The notes: generated from the sequence alone by a model not told the origin. A DNA stretch of 64,000 nucleotides from Diaphorobacter caeni (GCF_015354245.1 NZ_JADKYZ010000003.1:124001-188000); one strand, 5' to 3'; shown: positions 1 to 10,082, counted from the first letter of the stretch. A program made the numbers and translations.

Positions 1-199
1 CGGCGATGCGCTGGCGTGCGGCAGAGCAGACTGGAGCCGTTGCGATCCATTGCGCCAGCGCGTTGTCAAAGACTTCATCGCCATCGTGAACGATCAGCAG
101 ATCGCACGTGGCGTAGGTTTGCGCACAAAAATCGGCCACTGCAAGTCGCACCGAATCAAAGCGGGACGCCTGGGTCACCATCAAGCAACTGATATGCAT
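1..199 (-). CDS. Glycosyltransferase family 2-like protein, N-terminal part only
   Basis: The gene runs off the left edge, leaving about 66 N-terminal residues. The start of the protein (MHISCLMVTQASRFDSVRLA) and the later segment CDLLIVHDGDEVF have the beta-strand, helix, 'LLIVHDG' pattern of family 2 (GT-A fold) glycosyltransferases, where the Asp helps bind the nucleotide sugar. The ATG at 199 lies 88 bp from the start of the rightward glycosyltransferase operon, so the two units share a short divergent promoter region. Family assignment is by motif only; the acceptor is unknown. Confidence 0.6.
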   Translation of the reverse strand, partial: MHISCLMVTQASRFDSVRLAVADFCAQTYATCDLLIVHDGDEVFDNALAQWIATAPVCSAARQRIA

Positions 200-287
200 A
201 AATCTCGCTCGTATAACTGACTATGGATAGTAATATCTTCCATCCACAGCGATTGTCGGCGAGCCTTTGCAAAAACAAGTACGACAG

Positions 288-1088
288 ATGAATGCCACCA
301 TACTGATGACCTACCGGGAGAGCAGTCCCGAGCGACGCAAAAATCTGCTGACCACGGTGCAATGGCTGGCAGCTGAAGCTCCCGCGGCAAAATTGCTGGT
401 CATCGAGCAAGACAGCTATCCGCGCCTTACGGGCACGTTGCCACATCCCGAGCATCAAGTGCAATTTGCGTACAACCCGCACGGCTTCAACAAAGCCTGG
501 GGATTGAATGTGGTCGCATGCATGGCGCGCACGCCAGTACTGGTGTTTACCGATGCGGACCTGATCGTGCCCGGCAGCCTGCGCAGCATCATAGATGCCT
601 GCGCGCAACAGGCGCCCATAGCCAAACCGTACGACGATGTACGCGATTTGACAGAGGCTGAAAGTGCACGGGTGCACCAGGGCCACTACGGCGTGGAGCC
701 CCCGTCAAGCCCGTCTGGCAAGCCTGGGCGTGAGGCCATCGGAGAGCAATTGCCTTTGTGCGGTGGCATGTTTGCGATCCGCAGTGATGCGTTTTTCCAT
801 ATTGGCGGTTGGGACGAGCGCTTTGTCGGCTGGGGGGGCGAAGATGACGCCATGTCGGTCAAACTGCAGCGCGCCCAGATGCAGGTCGTTGTGCAGGCGG
901 GAACCGCATTGCATCTTTGGCACCCACGGGCGACTGCACACATCGATCAAGCGCAGTACCAGCGCAATGTGGCAGTGCTCCAGAGCATTCGCCAGTGCAG
1001 CGATGCGCAACTGGCCCGAATGGCCGAGGTTCAGCGCCAAGTCATGGGCTACTCGGAGAAATATCGTCCGCGGGAGTCCGCACAATGA
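288..1088 (+). CDS. Glycosyltransferase, GT2 / galactosyltransferase-like
   Basis: This 266-residue cytoplasmic protein has an N-terminal GT-A nucleotide-sugar domain with a DxD metal site (FTDADLI, Asp89 and Asp91) and a C-terminal motif GGWDERFVGWGGEDDAM typical of the galactosyltransferase C-terminal module (Glyco_transf_7C). An in-frame TTG lies 21 bp upstream at 267, but ATG 288 gives the normal domain start; neither has a strong Shine-Dalgarno sequence. It is first of four genes with ATGA overlaps, so the products are probably made together and modify one glycan. No polymerase, flippase or sugar-nucleotide synthesis gene is visible, so the glycan cannot be named. Confidence 0.75.
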   Translation: MNATILMTYRESSPERRKNLLTTVQWLAAEAPAAKLLVIEQDSYPRLTGTLPHPEHQVQFAYNPHGFNKAWGLNVVACMARTPVLVFTDADLIVPGSLRSIIDACAQQAPIAKPYDDVRDLTEAESARVHQGHYGVEPPSSPSGKPGREAIGEQLPLCGGMFAIRSDAFFHIGGWDERFVGWGGEDDAMSVKLQRAQMQVVVQAGTALHLWHPRATAHIDQAQYQRNVAVLQSIRQCSDAQLARMAEVQRQVMGYSEKYRPRESAQ

Positions 1089-1813
1089 CCATCCAACGTC
1101 GCAGCAAATCCATCGCTACCCCAACGACACCTGCGCCGCGCCCGGTCGCCACTGCGCCACAGGCAAGCGAACCGCATGTGATGATCGGCACACCCGCCTA
1201 TGGCGGCATGGTGCATGTGGATTACCTCAATTCGCTGCTGGCCTACCAGCGGGAAGGCATTGGCTACACACTGACCACCATCGGCAATGAAAGTTTGATT
1301 ACTCGCGCCAGAAACACGGTGCTCTCGTTGTTCTGGATGAACGAGGCTTACACGCACCTGCTGTTTCTCGACGCCGATGTGAGCTTGCCGCCGGAGTCTC
1401 TCAAACACATGCTCGCACAGCAGCGCGATGTGATTGGTGCGCCCGTCGCGCTCAAAGGTCGCGATGAGCGGGGCCAGCGCATGTTCAATGTGGGGCGCTG
1501 CGTAGGCGAGGCAGGCGAGCAGATGCTGGTGGAACACATCGGCACCGCCGCGCTGCTGCTCAGCCGCAAGGCCGTGGCGGCACTGGTGAGCAAGGCCATT
1601 GAAGAAGGCGGCGTATACACACCCTCCAAAAAGACGCTGAGGGGCGATTTCGCGGATGACGCGCTGATGTATGACGTGTTCCAGGTCGGGGTGGTCAATG
1701 GCGTCTATCTGTCTGAGGACTATTGGGTCTGTCGCCAGTTGCGGGAGTTGGGCTTTGACATCCATGTGCAGCCGGACATCATCACCCACCACCATGGGGT
1801 GATGGCAGCATGA
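1085..1813 (+). CDS. Glycosyltransferase-like protein (GT-A fold)
   Basis: A 242-residue protein whose ATG overlaps the preceding stop (ATGA). A low-complexity Pro/Thr/Ala N-terminus (about residues 1-28) precedes VMIGTPAYGGMVHVDY and the nucleotide-sugar site HLLFLDADVSLPPESL (Asp96, Asp98). The C-terminal part SEDYWVCRQLRELGF resembles the acceptor-side Asp region of GT-A enzymes. There is no signal peptide or membrane span. It probably adds one residue to the glycan built by its neighbours; donor and acceptor are unknown. Confidence 0.65.
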   Translation: MTIQRRSKSIATPTTPAPRPVATAPQASEPHVMIGTPAYGGMVHVDYLNSLLAYQREGIGYTLTTIGNESLITRARNTVLSLFWMNEAYTHLLFLDADVSLPPESLKHMLAQQRDVIGAPVALKGRDERGQRMFNVGRCVGEAGEQMLVEHIGTAALLLSRKAVAALVSKAIEEGGVYTPSKKTLRGDFADDALMYDVFQVGVVNGVYLSEDYWVCRQLRELGFDIHVQPDIITHHHGVMAA

Positions 1814-2982
1814 TGACGCCTTCACAGACCCTGCGCATCATCAGCTTCCTGGATCCGCGCGAACCGTCGGTGCAGACGGATCTGTCATGGCTTGCCGTGC
1901 GCCAGGTGCGCGCGCTGGTGAACGCTGACATGCCGGTGCAATGGCAGATTCTGCAGGCCCCCACGTCGCTGCTCAGTGGTAGGCAGGCACAGGCACCGGT
2001 TGAGTTGACGATGTCGACCATCGAAAGCATGGCGCAGCACGATACGCGCCTTGCAGATTTGACTGCGCTCTTTCGCAGCACGCGCATTGACGACGGTGAC
2101 GCCGACAACGCCGAAGTGATGCTTGCCATGACGCCGCCCGAGTGGTGGGCGCCGCTGCTTGTGGACGGCCCGCACCGGCGCATCGCGTATCTGGAGCGAA
2201 GTATCCACTGGCCGCTTTCAACACTGGCGCGCCTGTGCGCGACATGCGACGAAATCTGGTTGCCCGATGGGCATTGGGCTGAGGCATTGCATGAAGTCAA
2301 CCCCGCCCTGAATCTGGCCGTGATGCCACCGATCCGCCTGCACCGTGCAAGCTGCAACATCGATCAGCAGAGGTTGGATGCATTTCAATCCTCGTTGGAT
2401 GTGACGGCGGAAAGCTTCGTTTTTCTCTGCTCGCTCGATAGCCACGCAGTACAGGATTGCGGCCACATGCTTGGTGCGTGGGAACAGGCCTTCGGCAAGC
2501 GCTTGGATATTGATGTTTCGCTGATCCTGCACTGCCCGCCGCAGTTCAACACACCGACCGGATTCGTGGAGTCCGCAAGTTGGATCGAAGAGCAGCTAAA
2601 GGACGCCCAGCACACAGGCGTGATTCTGCTCAACCAGCACCTCAACGGCGATGGCGAAGACCTGTTGCGCGCCAGTGCGCAGGTGCTGCTCGTCGCGAAC
2701 CACGGTGATGGATTGGGCCTGCGCGTGATGGACGCCGTTGACGCGGGCAATGCCGTCGTCGCGCCAGCCCGCAAAGACCTTGAAGAATGGTTTGGCATGG
2801 ATTGGCAGGGATATGCATCGCCTGAAGCGCTGGCGCAAGCCTTGGCCGATGCCTACGACCACGTTTTCGACGAAAGCGCCAGGCGAACCATGATCCAGTG
2901 GCGTGCCACCAACCACCTGTCCGAAGCCGCGTTTGTGCAACGCGTGAATGAGCGACTGAAGATGCAGGAGTCGTTGGCATGA
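1810..2982 (+). CDS. Glycosyltransferase, GT4 / GT-B-like
   Basis: A 390-residue protein overlapping the preceding stop by 4 bp; two tandem ATGs exist (1810 and 1813) and the first is taken. It lacks the DxD site of its neighbours. The C-terminal half has the look of a GT-B donor domain: LLVANHGDGLGLRVMDAVDA followed by GNAVVAPARKDLEEWFG resembles the S-x-x-EGFGLxxLEAMA region of GT4 enzymes, with 'EG' here replaced by 'DG'. It probably acts in the cytoplasm on the same glycan. The N-terminal half is not recognisable to me, so the family call is moderate. Confidence 0.6.
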   Translation: MMTPSQTLRIISFLDPREPSVQTDLSWLAVRQVRALVNADMPVQWQILQAPTSLLSGRQAQAPVELTMSTIESMAQHDTRLADLTALFRSTRIDDGDADNAEVMLAMTPPEWWAPLLVDGPHRRIAYLERSIHWPLSTLARLCATCDEIWLPDGHWAEALHEVNPALNLAVMPPIRLHRASCNIDQQRLDAFQSSLDVTAESFVFLCSLDSHAVQDCGHMLGAWEQAFGKRLDIDVSLILHCPPQFNTPTGFVESASWIEEQLKDAQHTGVILLNQHLNGDGEDLLRASAQVLLVANHGDGLGLRVMDAVDAGNAVVAPARKDLEEWFGMDWQGYASPEALAQALADAYDHVFDESARRTMIQWRATNHLSEAAFVQRVNERLKMQESLA

Positions 2983-3815
2983 AACCTTTCAAACGCTTTC
3001 ATTTCATCTTTGGCCTGCGCCCGCAGTTGGAGCCCTTCCATCTTGTGCACTACCTGTGCCTGGCGTCGTGTCTGGCGGTCAACCAGCCCGACGAGCTGAT
3101 CGTTCATCTGCGCAATGAACCGCATGGCCCGCTGTGGGACCGCATCAAGACCCGCGTGACGCTGCGCAGCATTGACGAGGCCAACGCAGAAGGATTCACG
3201 CAGGCGCTCTACAGCAAGCACGACGAAGGCCGCCTGATTGCAAGACTGGGCCACAGCTATGCGCATGAGGCCGACTTCATCCGCTTGGCGATTCTGGCGC
3301 GCGAAGGTGGCGTGTATGCCGACATGGATACGCTCTTTGTCGAACCGTATCCTGATTTTCTCTACACCACGCCTTGCGTACTGGGCGAAGAAGACGCCAC
3401 GCGGGCCGACAACGGCGTGCTACGGCCATCGCTGTGCAATGCGGTGATTTTCGCGCAACCGCAAAGTGCCTTTATCGAGCAATGGGCAAGCACAGCGAAC
3501 CGGGTTTTCGATGGTACCTGGAGCAAGCATTCCTGCCAGTTGGCCGCAAGACTGTGGCAGCAGATGCCCGGGCAACTGCAAGTGGCGCCGCACCAGTGGT
3601 TCTATCACTTCGGCTTCAGTCAGACCGGCATCCGTGCGCTGTTCGAAAATGCAGCCCCCGTGCCCGAGCAGCTGATGAGCATTCATCTGTGGGCCCATCT
3701 GTGGTGGGACAAGGAGCGTACGGACTTTACGCATTTCCATGCGGGACTGCTGGATGAGCACTACGTGCGGCACAGTTCTGGCACCTACGCTTCGTTGGCT
3801 CGGCAGTTTTTGTAG
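2979..3815 (+). CDS. Glycosyltransferase with DXD sugar-binding region (GT32-like)
   Basis: A 278-residue protein overlapping the preceding stop (ATGA). The segment HEADFIRLAILAREGGVYAD followed by MDTLF is the hallmark of the DXD-containing sugar-binding family (Gly_transf_sug, related to GT32 and capsule transferases): an R-x(6)-GG-Y-D-D core with Asp115 and Asp117. It is the last gene of the glycosyltransferase operon and faces the convergent frameshifted gene with a 22-bp gap. Its presence with GT2- and GT4-like enzymes means at least three enzyme folds in one operon, which suits an oligosaccharide of several different sugars. Confidence 0.75.
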   Translation: MKPFKRFHFIFGLRPQLEPFHLVHYLCLASCLAVNQPDELIVHLRNEPHGPLWDRIKTRVTLRSIDEANAEGFTQALYSKHDEGRLIARLGHSYAHEADFIRLAILAREGGVYADMDTLFVEPYPDFLYTTPCVLGEEDATRADNGVLRPSLCNAVIFAQPQSAFIEQWASTANRVFDGTWSKHSCQLAARLWQQMPGQLQVAPHQWFYHFGFSQTGIRALFENAAPVPEQLMSIHLWAHLWWDKERTDFTHFHAGLLDEHYVRHSSGTYASLARQFL

Positions 3816-3837
3816 CTGCACTGAATCCCGCCAGTTT

Positions 3838-5008
3838 TCATGGATCCAGTCTTTCCGGTGACGACCCGCGAGGCGGCGCAACGTAAGGGCCGGCGTCGGC
3901 TTCCACGCTGCGATCTTTGACGTCGAAGACGCAGTCAAAAAATTCGCTGACTTCCATCCAGCTCTTTTTCTCCTTCCACAGGGCCAGAAAAGCACGGCTG
4001 ACGTCCACCGCGCTGGGGCTGATCTGCATGGTGTGCAGCGCAAGCGCCTTGGAGGTGTCTTCAGTGTCATGCGATGTGCTGGATTGTTGGGCGTAGCTGT
4101 GAAAGCGCTGGATCTGCCCCGGTTTGTCGAATCCCGTGTTGCCACATTGCGCGCCGCTTTCGAGCCCGCGTTCGGTGTGCGCCTGCGAGAAGCTGTCCTG
4201 CACCATGTGCAGCAGCGCCCCCATGGCGACCTGATCGAGGTCTTTGCGCACCTCGACGATGCCGGTGGCAAACAGATTGGTGGCGGTGAGGTCGCCTGGA
4301 AAATATGCGGCCAGATCAGGATGGTTGAGTTCGCGAATGAAAACGCCTGTCGGCGTCTTTCCCACGGCCACGCCCCACAGGAACTCGGCCCACATCTTCA
4401 TGCGGTCCACGGTTTCGCCGGCTGTCTCTCCGTCGTAAGCGCCCATGGCGTGCATGAACTGCAGGTCGCCGTAGTGAGAGCGATAGAGCATGTAGGTACC
4501 CGGACCGAATGCCGGTGCCTTGGGATGCGATCGGGAACTGGTTTTGGCTTGCGCTCCCGCGTCCTTGAACAATCCCCACCAGCATGCGGGTTGCGATGTG
4601 GAGCGGCAACGTGATGTCGACGTCACAGCCCTTGATGCGGGGCGGCGAGCGGCGGTTGAGCAGGAACGGCGGATCATCAGGCCAGCGCACGCCGTACAGC
4701 AGGATGCGATGCGTCCTCACCGCGTCCACGGTCACGCAACTGGCTTCCGCACCGCTTGCGGCATTGCAACCCAGCGCTGCAAGCGTGATGGATTCGTGCA
4801 CAGGTGCTTTCATAATGGGTATGGCCGATCCGACGAACCATTGGCCCAGATAGTCCAGCACGGGGTTGCTTCCCACGGCGGTGATCTTCCGGTCCACGTC
4901 GCTGACCTTGGGCAACACCTGAAAAGCCAACGCGCCACTGGCGAGCATCAGCGACAGCCCCAGACTGGCGGCAAGGCGGACTCTGGTGGGCAGCTTCGAC
5001 AACTTCAT
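3838..5008 (-). pseudogene. Secreted zinc-phospholipase/nuclease-like protein interrupted by a frameshift
   Basis: The ATG at 5008 (preceded by AGGGGAAT) opens a frame with a clear signal peptide (basic start, then LAASLGLSLMLASGALA). It runs through HESITLAALGCNAASG to about PLHIATRMLVG near 4590, after which the same-frame sequence becomes arginine-rich nonsense. The overlapping frame then carries convincing protein from about WWGLFKDAGAQAKT through HYGDLQFMHAMG and MGALLHMVQDSFSQAHTERG to a stop at 3838. The His-rich helical segments resemble the zinc-dependent phospholipase C / P1 nuclease group, but only weakly. The shift lies near 4570-4620, possibly in the G/T-rich run ATGCTGGTGGGG. 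It is either a true pseudogene or a sequencing indel; the intact protein would be about 390 residues. Confidence 0.6.
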
Positions 5009-5183
5009 GGAATTCCCCTTTGGCGCTCGCGCCGACATCATCACAGGTCGTCTGCCGCATTGTGATGCAGCCACGGCGGCAGCGGGCCCTGCAGTGAAGC
5101 ACCTTCCGCTGCACGCGCCCGAAGCGGGCGATTTCCATCATCCGGAACCGCCGGACATTCGTCTTCGGAGATATACTCCACGT

Positions 5184-5404
5184 CTTGTCAGGAGAGAGCC
5201 CGCCATCAGCCGATTGCGCGGGCCGCCGAAGGCGCAGGCAGACACCGAACGCTCAGGCAAAAGGACTGGCAGCCGCCCGCAGGGATGCGGGCGTTCCCCC
5301 AGCTGGAGAGAGATCAGGACACGGTTTTCTGATCCACCGAAGGAGCAAGTCGCAGCGTTTCTTGCGCGCGATGAATCTCTCAGGTAAAGCGGACAGCAGG
5401 GCAA
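5184..5404 (+). promoter_or_regulatory. Tandem glycine riboswitch
   Basis: Two copies of the glycine aptamer core occur in a row. Copy one (about 5184-5270) has GTCAGGAGAGAGCC, then CCGCCGAAGGCGCAGGCA and GCTCAGGCAAAAGGACTG. Copy two (about 5302-5404) has CTGGAGAGAGATCAGG, then CCACCGAAGGAGCAAGTC and ATCTCTCAGGTAAAGCGGACA. The CCGAAGG and CTCAGG[C/T]AAA blocks are the conserved glycine-binding elements. It ends about 60 bp before gcvT, so it most likely activates the glycine cleavage operon when glycine is plentiful, as known for this class. Confidence 0.95.
5275..5292 (+). promoter_or_regulatory. Hairpin in the linker between the two glycine aptamers
   Basis: GCCCGC (5275-5280), loop AGGGAT and GCGGGC (5287-5292) form a perfect 6-bp stem in the stretch joining the aptamers. 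The whole linker is roughly 30 nt, longer than the short linkers usual in tandem glycine riboswitches. Whether it only spaces the aptamers or modulates their coupling is unknown. Confidence 0.6.
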
Positions 5405-5464
5405 AACCACGATCGACGTCATGGCGTCGGTCGTCCGGATCATTTGCCTTGGAGTTTGAAAAAC

Positions 5465-6601
5465 ATGTCCGCGCCCTCGCCTGCCACGCCCCTGCTCACG
5501 ACTCCACTCAACGCGCTGCACATCGAACTCGGTGCCAAGATGGTGCCGTTCGCCGGTTACTCGATGCCGGTGCAGTACCCCGCCGGTCTGATGGCCGAGC
5601 ACAACCACACCCGCAGTGCGGCGGGCCTGTTTGACGTCTCGCACATGGGCCAGCTGCGTCTGGTCGGCGCGGATGCGGCAGCTGCCTTCGAAACCCTGAT
5701 GCCCGTCGACGTGATCGGCCTCGGCGTGGGCAAGCAGCGCTATGGCCTGCTGCTCAATGACGACGGCGGCATCATCGACGACCTGATGTTCTTCAATCGC
5801 GGCAAGGACATCTTCGTGATCGTCAACGGCGCGTGCAAAGTGGGCGACATCGCGCACATCATCGAGCGCATTGGCTCGCGCTGCGAGGTCATTCCCATGC
5901 CCGAGCGCGGCCTGCTCGCGCTGCAGGGCCCGAAGGCGGCGGCCGTTCTGTCACGCCTGCTGCCCGGCGTCGAGAAACTGGTGTTCATGACGGGCGGCGA
6001 ATTCAACTGGAACGGCGCTGACCTGTTCATCACCCGCAGCGGCTACACCGGCGAGGATGGCTTCGAAATCTCGGTACACGAAAGCCGCACCGATGAATTC
6101 GCCCGCGCCCTGCTCAAGCAGGAAGAGGTCAAGCCCATTGGCCTCGGCGCGCGCAATTCGCTGCGTCTGGAGGCGGGTCTATGCCTCTACGGCAACGACA
6201 TCGACACCACCACCACGCCACCTGAAGCCGTGCTGAACTGGGCGATCCAGAAGGTGCGCCGCACCGGCGGCGAGCGCGCGGGTGGCTTCCCTGGCGCAAC
6301 CAGAATCCTCTCGCAGATCGACCAGCCCGGCTCGCTGGCGCAAAAGCGCGTCGGCCTGATCGCCAAGGAGCGCATTCCGGTGCGCGAGCCCGCAGAGCTG
6401 CAGAACGCGGCCGGCGAAAAGATCGGCCACATCACCAGCGGACTGCTGAGCCCCACGCTGAACCAGCCGGTCGCGCTCGGCTACGTGAAGCCCGAATACG
6501 CGGCCAACGGCACCGAACTGTTCGCCATCGTGCGTGGCAAGCAGGTGCCGATGGTGGTGAGCGCCACGCCTTTCGTGCCCACCAACTACTTCCGCGGCTG
6601 A
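5465..6601 (+). CDS. gcvT: Glycine cleavage system T protein (aminomethyltransferase)
   Basis: GcvT takes the aminomethyl group from lipoyl-H protein, passes the methylene unit to tetrahydrofolate and releases ammonia. The 378-residue product starts with TPLNALHIELGAKMVPFAGY and carries the conserved GLFDVSHMGQ, SGYTGEDGFE and GLGARNSLRLEAGLCLYGND motifs, so it is full length. The ATG at 5465 follows GGAG at a normal distance. It is first in gcvT-gcvH-gcvP and is preceded by the glycine riboswitch. The 135 bp to gcvH hold no obvious terminator, so co-transcription is likely. Confidence 0.97.
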   Translation: MSAPSPATPLLTTPLNALHIELGAKMVPFAGYSMPVQYPAGLMAEHNHTRSAAGLFDVSHMGQLRLVGADAAAAFETLMPVDVIGLGVGKQRYGLLLNDDGGIIDDLMFFNRGKDIFVIVNGACKVGDIAHIIERIGSRCEVIPMPERGLLALQGPKAAAVLSRLLPGVEKLVFMTGGEFNWNGADLFITRSGYTGEDGFEISVHESRTDEFARALLKQEEVKPIGLGARNSLRLEAGLCLYGNDIDTTTTPPEAVLNWAIQKVRRTGGERAGGFPGATRILSQIDQPGSLAQKRVGLIAKERIPVREPAELQNAAGEKIGHITSGLLSPTLNQPVALGYVKPEYAANGTELFAIVRGKQVPMVVSATPFVPTNYFRG

Positions 6602-6736
6602 ACACGGCAGCCTGCCGTGCCATGCCGTTGATCGACTGCCAGAGACCGTCGGTTCGCAAATCCGCCTCAATTCCCGGCTACATTGCGTGCTGACCAATCT
6701 CGAACCCCATTTTCAAACCTTTCCCCCGGAGCACCC

Positions 6737-7111
6737 ATGAGCATCCACTTTTCCAAAGACCACGAATGGATCAACAGCGCTGACGCCAACGCGGCCGTCG
6801 TCGGCATCACCGTTCACGCGCAGGACGCGCTGGGCGACGTGGTGTTCGTCGACCTGCCCGAAGTCGGCAAGACCTTCGCCCAGGGCGAAGTCGCCGGTGT
6901 CGTCGAATCCGTGAAGGCCGCCGCTGACGTGTACATGCCCATCTCCGGCGAGATCGTCGAAGTCAACGAAGCGCTGCGCAACGACCCGTCGCTCGCCAAC
7001 AGCGACCCGCTGGGCGCTGGCTGGTTCTTCAAGGTCAAGCTGAGCGAGCCCGCTCAACTGGGCGAACTGATGGACGAGACGAGCTACAACTCGTTCGCCG
7101 CGAACGCCTGA
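6737..7111 (+). CDS. gcvH: Glycine cleavage system H protein
   Basis: The lipoyl carrier that shuttles the aminomethyl group between the P, T and L proteins in the cytoplasm. It has 124 residues, the usual length. The lipoylation site is Lys60 in [15 protein letters not shown]. The start [12 protein letters not shown] and the ending [14 protein letters not shown] are typical. A CCCGGAGCACCC stretch gives the ATG at 6737 a Shine-Dalgarno sequence. The gene sits between gcvT and gcvP. Confidence 0.97.
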   Translation: MSIHFSKDHEWINSADANAAVVGITVHAQDALGDVVFVDLPEVGKTFAQGEVAGVVESVKAAADVYMPISGEIVEVNEALRNDPSLANSDPLGAGWFFKVKLSEPAQLGELMDETSYNSFAANA

Positions 7112-7184
7112 TGTAGTCAACGGTCGCGCCTTGCAGCAACGATGCGAAGGCGCGGCCATTTTTGCTTTTGAGACTGGTCCCTCC

Positions 7185-10082
7185 ATGCAAATGCCCGCCG
7201 CACTCCCCCTCTCCGCGCTGGAAAACGCCACCGAATTCCAACCGCGCCACATCGGCATCGACGCCGCCGACGAAGCCCACATGCTCTCCGTGATCGGCGA
7301 AGCCTCGCGCTCGGCGCTGATCGACTCCATCGTCCCGCGCTCCATCGCGCGCGCCAAGCCGATGGACATCCCCGCTGCCATCACCGAAGCGGCCGCGCTG
7401 GCCGAACTCAAGGCCGTGGCATCGAAGAACAAGATTCTCAAGAGCTTCATCGGTCAGGGCTACTACGGCACGCTGACGCCGGGCGTCATCCTGCGCAACG
7501 TGCTGGAGAACCCCGCTTGGTACACCGCCTACACGCCGTATCAGGCTGAAATTTCGCAGGGCCGCATGGAGGCGCTGGTCAACTTCCAGACCATGGTCTG
7601 TGACTTGACGGGTATGCCGATCGCCAACGCATCGATGCTCGACGAAGCCACCGCCGCTGCCGAAGCGATGACGCTGGCCAAGCGCTCAGTGAAGTCCAAG
7701 AGCAACACCTTCGTCGTCGCCGGTGACGCGCATCCGCAAACCATCGAAGTGGTGCAGACACGCGCGAAGCCGCTCGGCATCGAGGTGAAGATTGCCAATT
7801 CCAAGGAGGAATGGGAGACGCTGCTGGCCGGTGACTTCTTCGCCGTGCTGATCCAGTACCCCGCATCGAGCGGCTGGATTGCTGACTGGAAGGCCGACGT
7901 GGAAGCCATCCACGCCAAGCAAGCCGCAGCCATCGTCGCCACAGATCTGCTCGCGCTCACACTGCTGACGCCGCCCGGCGAATGGAATGCCGACATCGTC
8001 GTCGGCTCCACCCAACGCTTCGGCATGCCGATGGGCGCCGGTGGCCCGCACGCTGGCTTCATGGCTTGCCGCGATGAATACAAGCGCTCGCTGCCCGGTC
8101 GTCTCGTTGGCGTGAGCGTGGACGTGCACGGCAAGCCCGCGTATCGCCTCGCCCTGCAAACACGCGAACAGCACATCCGCCGCGAAAAGGCCACTTCCAA
8201 CATCTGCACAGCGCAGGTGCTGCCCGCCGTGATCGCCAGCATGTACGCGGTCTATCACGGTCCTGAAGGACTCACGCGCATTGCCCGTCGCGTGGCGCGT
8301 TTCGCGGCCATCCTGAGCCGGGGTCTTGCCAAGCTGGGCTACACCAGCCGCCACCACGACACAGCTTTCGACACCCTCAGCCTGCACACCAAGGGCGAGA
8401 CCGACGCCATCGTCGCGCGTGCCGTTGCCAAGGGCGCGAACGTGCGCAAGGCGTGGAACGAATACATCTGCATCTCGCTGGACGAAACCACCACGCGTGC
8501 CGATGTGGAACTGCTCTGGTCGATCTTTGCAGGCGAAGGCAAGGCACTGCCTACCATCGAAGCGATGGACGATGGCGCGCCGTCGCTGATTCCTGCGTTC
8601 GCAGAGCGCAAGAGCGGCTTCCTGACGCACCCCGTGTTCAACACGCACCATTCCGAAACCGGCATGCTGCGCTATCTGCGCGGCCTGTCTGACAAGGATC
8701 TGGCGCTGGATCGCAGCATGATTCCGCTGGGCTCGTGCACCATGAAGCTCAACGCCACGAGCGAGATGATCCCGATCACCTGGCCCGAATTCGCGAACAT
8801 GCACCCGTTCGCGCCCAAGGACCAGCTCGCGGGTTACATCGAACTCGATCAGCAACTGCGCGACTGGCTCTGCCAAGCCACCGGCTACGCGGGCGTGAGC
8901 CTGCAACCCAACGCGGGCAGCCAAGGTGAATACGCCGGTCTGCTGGCCATCAAGGGCTGGCACGAATCGCGCGGCGAAGCGCATCGCAACGTCTGCCTGA
9001 TCCCCAGCAGCGCGCACGGTACCAATCCAGCATCCGCGCAAATGGTCGGCATGCAAGTGGTGGTCACCGCCTGCGACGCCAACGGCAACGTGGACATGGA
9101 CGACCTCAAGGCCAAGTGCGAAAAGCACAGCGCCAACCTCGCCTGCATCATGATCACCTACCCGTCCACGCACGGCGTGTTCGAGACGCAGGTGAAGGAG
9201 TTGTGCGAGCTGATCCACAGCCACGGCGGTCGCGTGTACGTGGACGGCGCGAACATGAACGCGCTGGTCGGCGTGGCGGCTCCCGGCGAATTCGGCGGCG
9301 ACGTGAGTCACCTGAACCTGCACAAGACTTTCTGCATCCCCCACGGCGGTGGCGGCCCCGGTGTCGGCCCCGTTTGCGTGGTAGAAGACCTCGTTCCGTT
9401 CCTGCCTGGTCACAAGACTGCAGGCATCGAAAGCGGCACGGGCGCAGTCAGCGCGGCGCCGCTGGGCAATGCAGCCGTTTTGCCGATCAGCTGGATGTAC
9501 ATCCGCATGATGGGCCCGGACGGCCTCAAGCACGCCACGGAAGCCGCCATCCTGAGCGCCAACTACATCAGCGCGCGCCTGAAGGATCACTACCCGACGC
9601 TGTATTCCAGCGCCAACGGCCACGTTGCGCACGAGTGCATTCTGGATCTGCGCGACTTGAAGGACACCTCCGGCATCATGGCCGAAGACGTTGCCAAGCG
9701 CCTGATCGACTACGGTTTCCACGCGCCGACGCTCTCCTTCCCCGTACCCAACACGCTGATGGTGGAGCCGACGGAAAGCGAAACGCTGTACGAAATCGAC
9801 CGCTTCATCGACGCGATGATCGCCATCCGCAACGAGATCCGCGAAGTCGAAGCCGGCAAGCTGCCGCGCGAGGACAACCCGCTCAAGAACGCGCCACACA
9901 CCGCCGAGCAGGTCACCGCCGACGAGTGGAAGCATGCCTACGCACGCGAACTGGCGGCCTATCCTGTTGCCGCGCTGCGCAAGTCCAAGTACTGGTCCCC
10001 CGTGGGCCGCGTGGACAACGTCTACGGCGACCGCAACCTGTTCTGCAGCTGCGTGCCGATGGACGCATTTGAAGACAAGTGA
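7185..10082 (+). CDS. gcvP: Glycine dehydrogenase (decarboxylating), P protein
   Basis: GcvP is the PLP enzyme that decarboxylates glycine and loads the aminomethyl group onto H protein. The single-chain form of 965 residues contains both halves of the P protein. The PLP lysine is Lys714 in [18 protein letters not shown], close to its position in E. coli. Other landmarks are [13 protein letters not shown] and [18 protein letters not shown] 7185 gives the usual N-terminus ([14 protein letters not shown]); an in-frame TTG at 7131 is unlikely. A strong terminator follows, ending the operon. Confidence 0.97.
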   Translation: MQMPAALPLSALENATEFQPRHIGIDAADEAHMLSVIGEASRSALIDSIVPRSIARAKPMDIPAAITEAAALAELKAVASKNKILKSFIGQGYYGTLTPGVILRNVLENPAWYTAYTPYQAEISQGRMEALVNFQTMVCDLTGMPIANASMLDEATAAAEAMTLAKRSVKSKSNTFVVAGDAHPQTIEVVQTRAKPLGIEVKIANSKEEWETLLAGDFFAVLIQYPASSGWIADWKADVEAIHAKQAAAIVATDLLALTLLTPPGEWNADIVVGSTQRFGMPMGAGGPHAGFMACRDEYKRSLPGRLVGVSVDVHGKPAYRLALQTREQHIRREKATSNICTAQVLPAVIASMYAVYHGPEGLTRIARRVARFAAILSRGLAKLGYTSRHHDTAFDTLSLHTKGETDAIVARAVAKGANVRKAWNEYICISLDETTTRADVELLWSIFAGEGKALPTIEAMDDGAPSLIPAFAERKSGFLTHPVFNTHHSETGMLRYLRGLSDKDLALDRSMIPLGSCTMKLNATSEMIPITWPEFANMHPFAPKDQLAGYIELDQQLRDWLCQATGYAGVSLQPNAGSQGEYAGLLAIKGWHESRGEAHRNVCLIPSSAHGTNPASAQMVGMQVVVTACDANGNVDMDDLKAKCEKHSANLACIMITYPSTHGVFETQVKELCELIHSHGGRVYVDGANMNALVGVAAPGEFGGDVSHLNLHKTFCIPHGGGGPGVGPVCVVEDLVPFLPGHKTAGIESGTGAVSAAPLGNAAVLPISWMYIRMMGPDGLKHATEAAILSANYISARLKDHYPTLYSSANGHVAHECILDLRDLKDTSGIMAEDVAKRLIDYGFHAPTLSFPVPNTLMVEPTESETLYEIDRFIDAMIAIRNEIREVEAGKLPREDNPLKNAPHTAEQVTADEWKHAYARELAAYPVAALRKSKYWSPVGRVDNVYGDRNLFCSCVPMDAFEDK

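Noticed and set aside
4033-4614. A plus-strand frame within the frameshifted gene
   Set aside because: It competes with two minus-strand frames that carry a signal peptide and conserved-looking segments.
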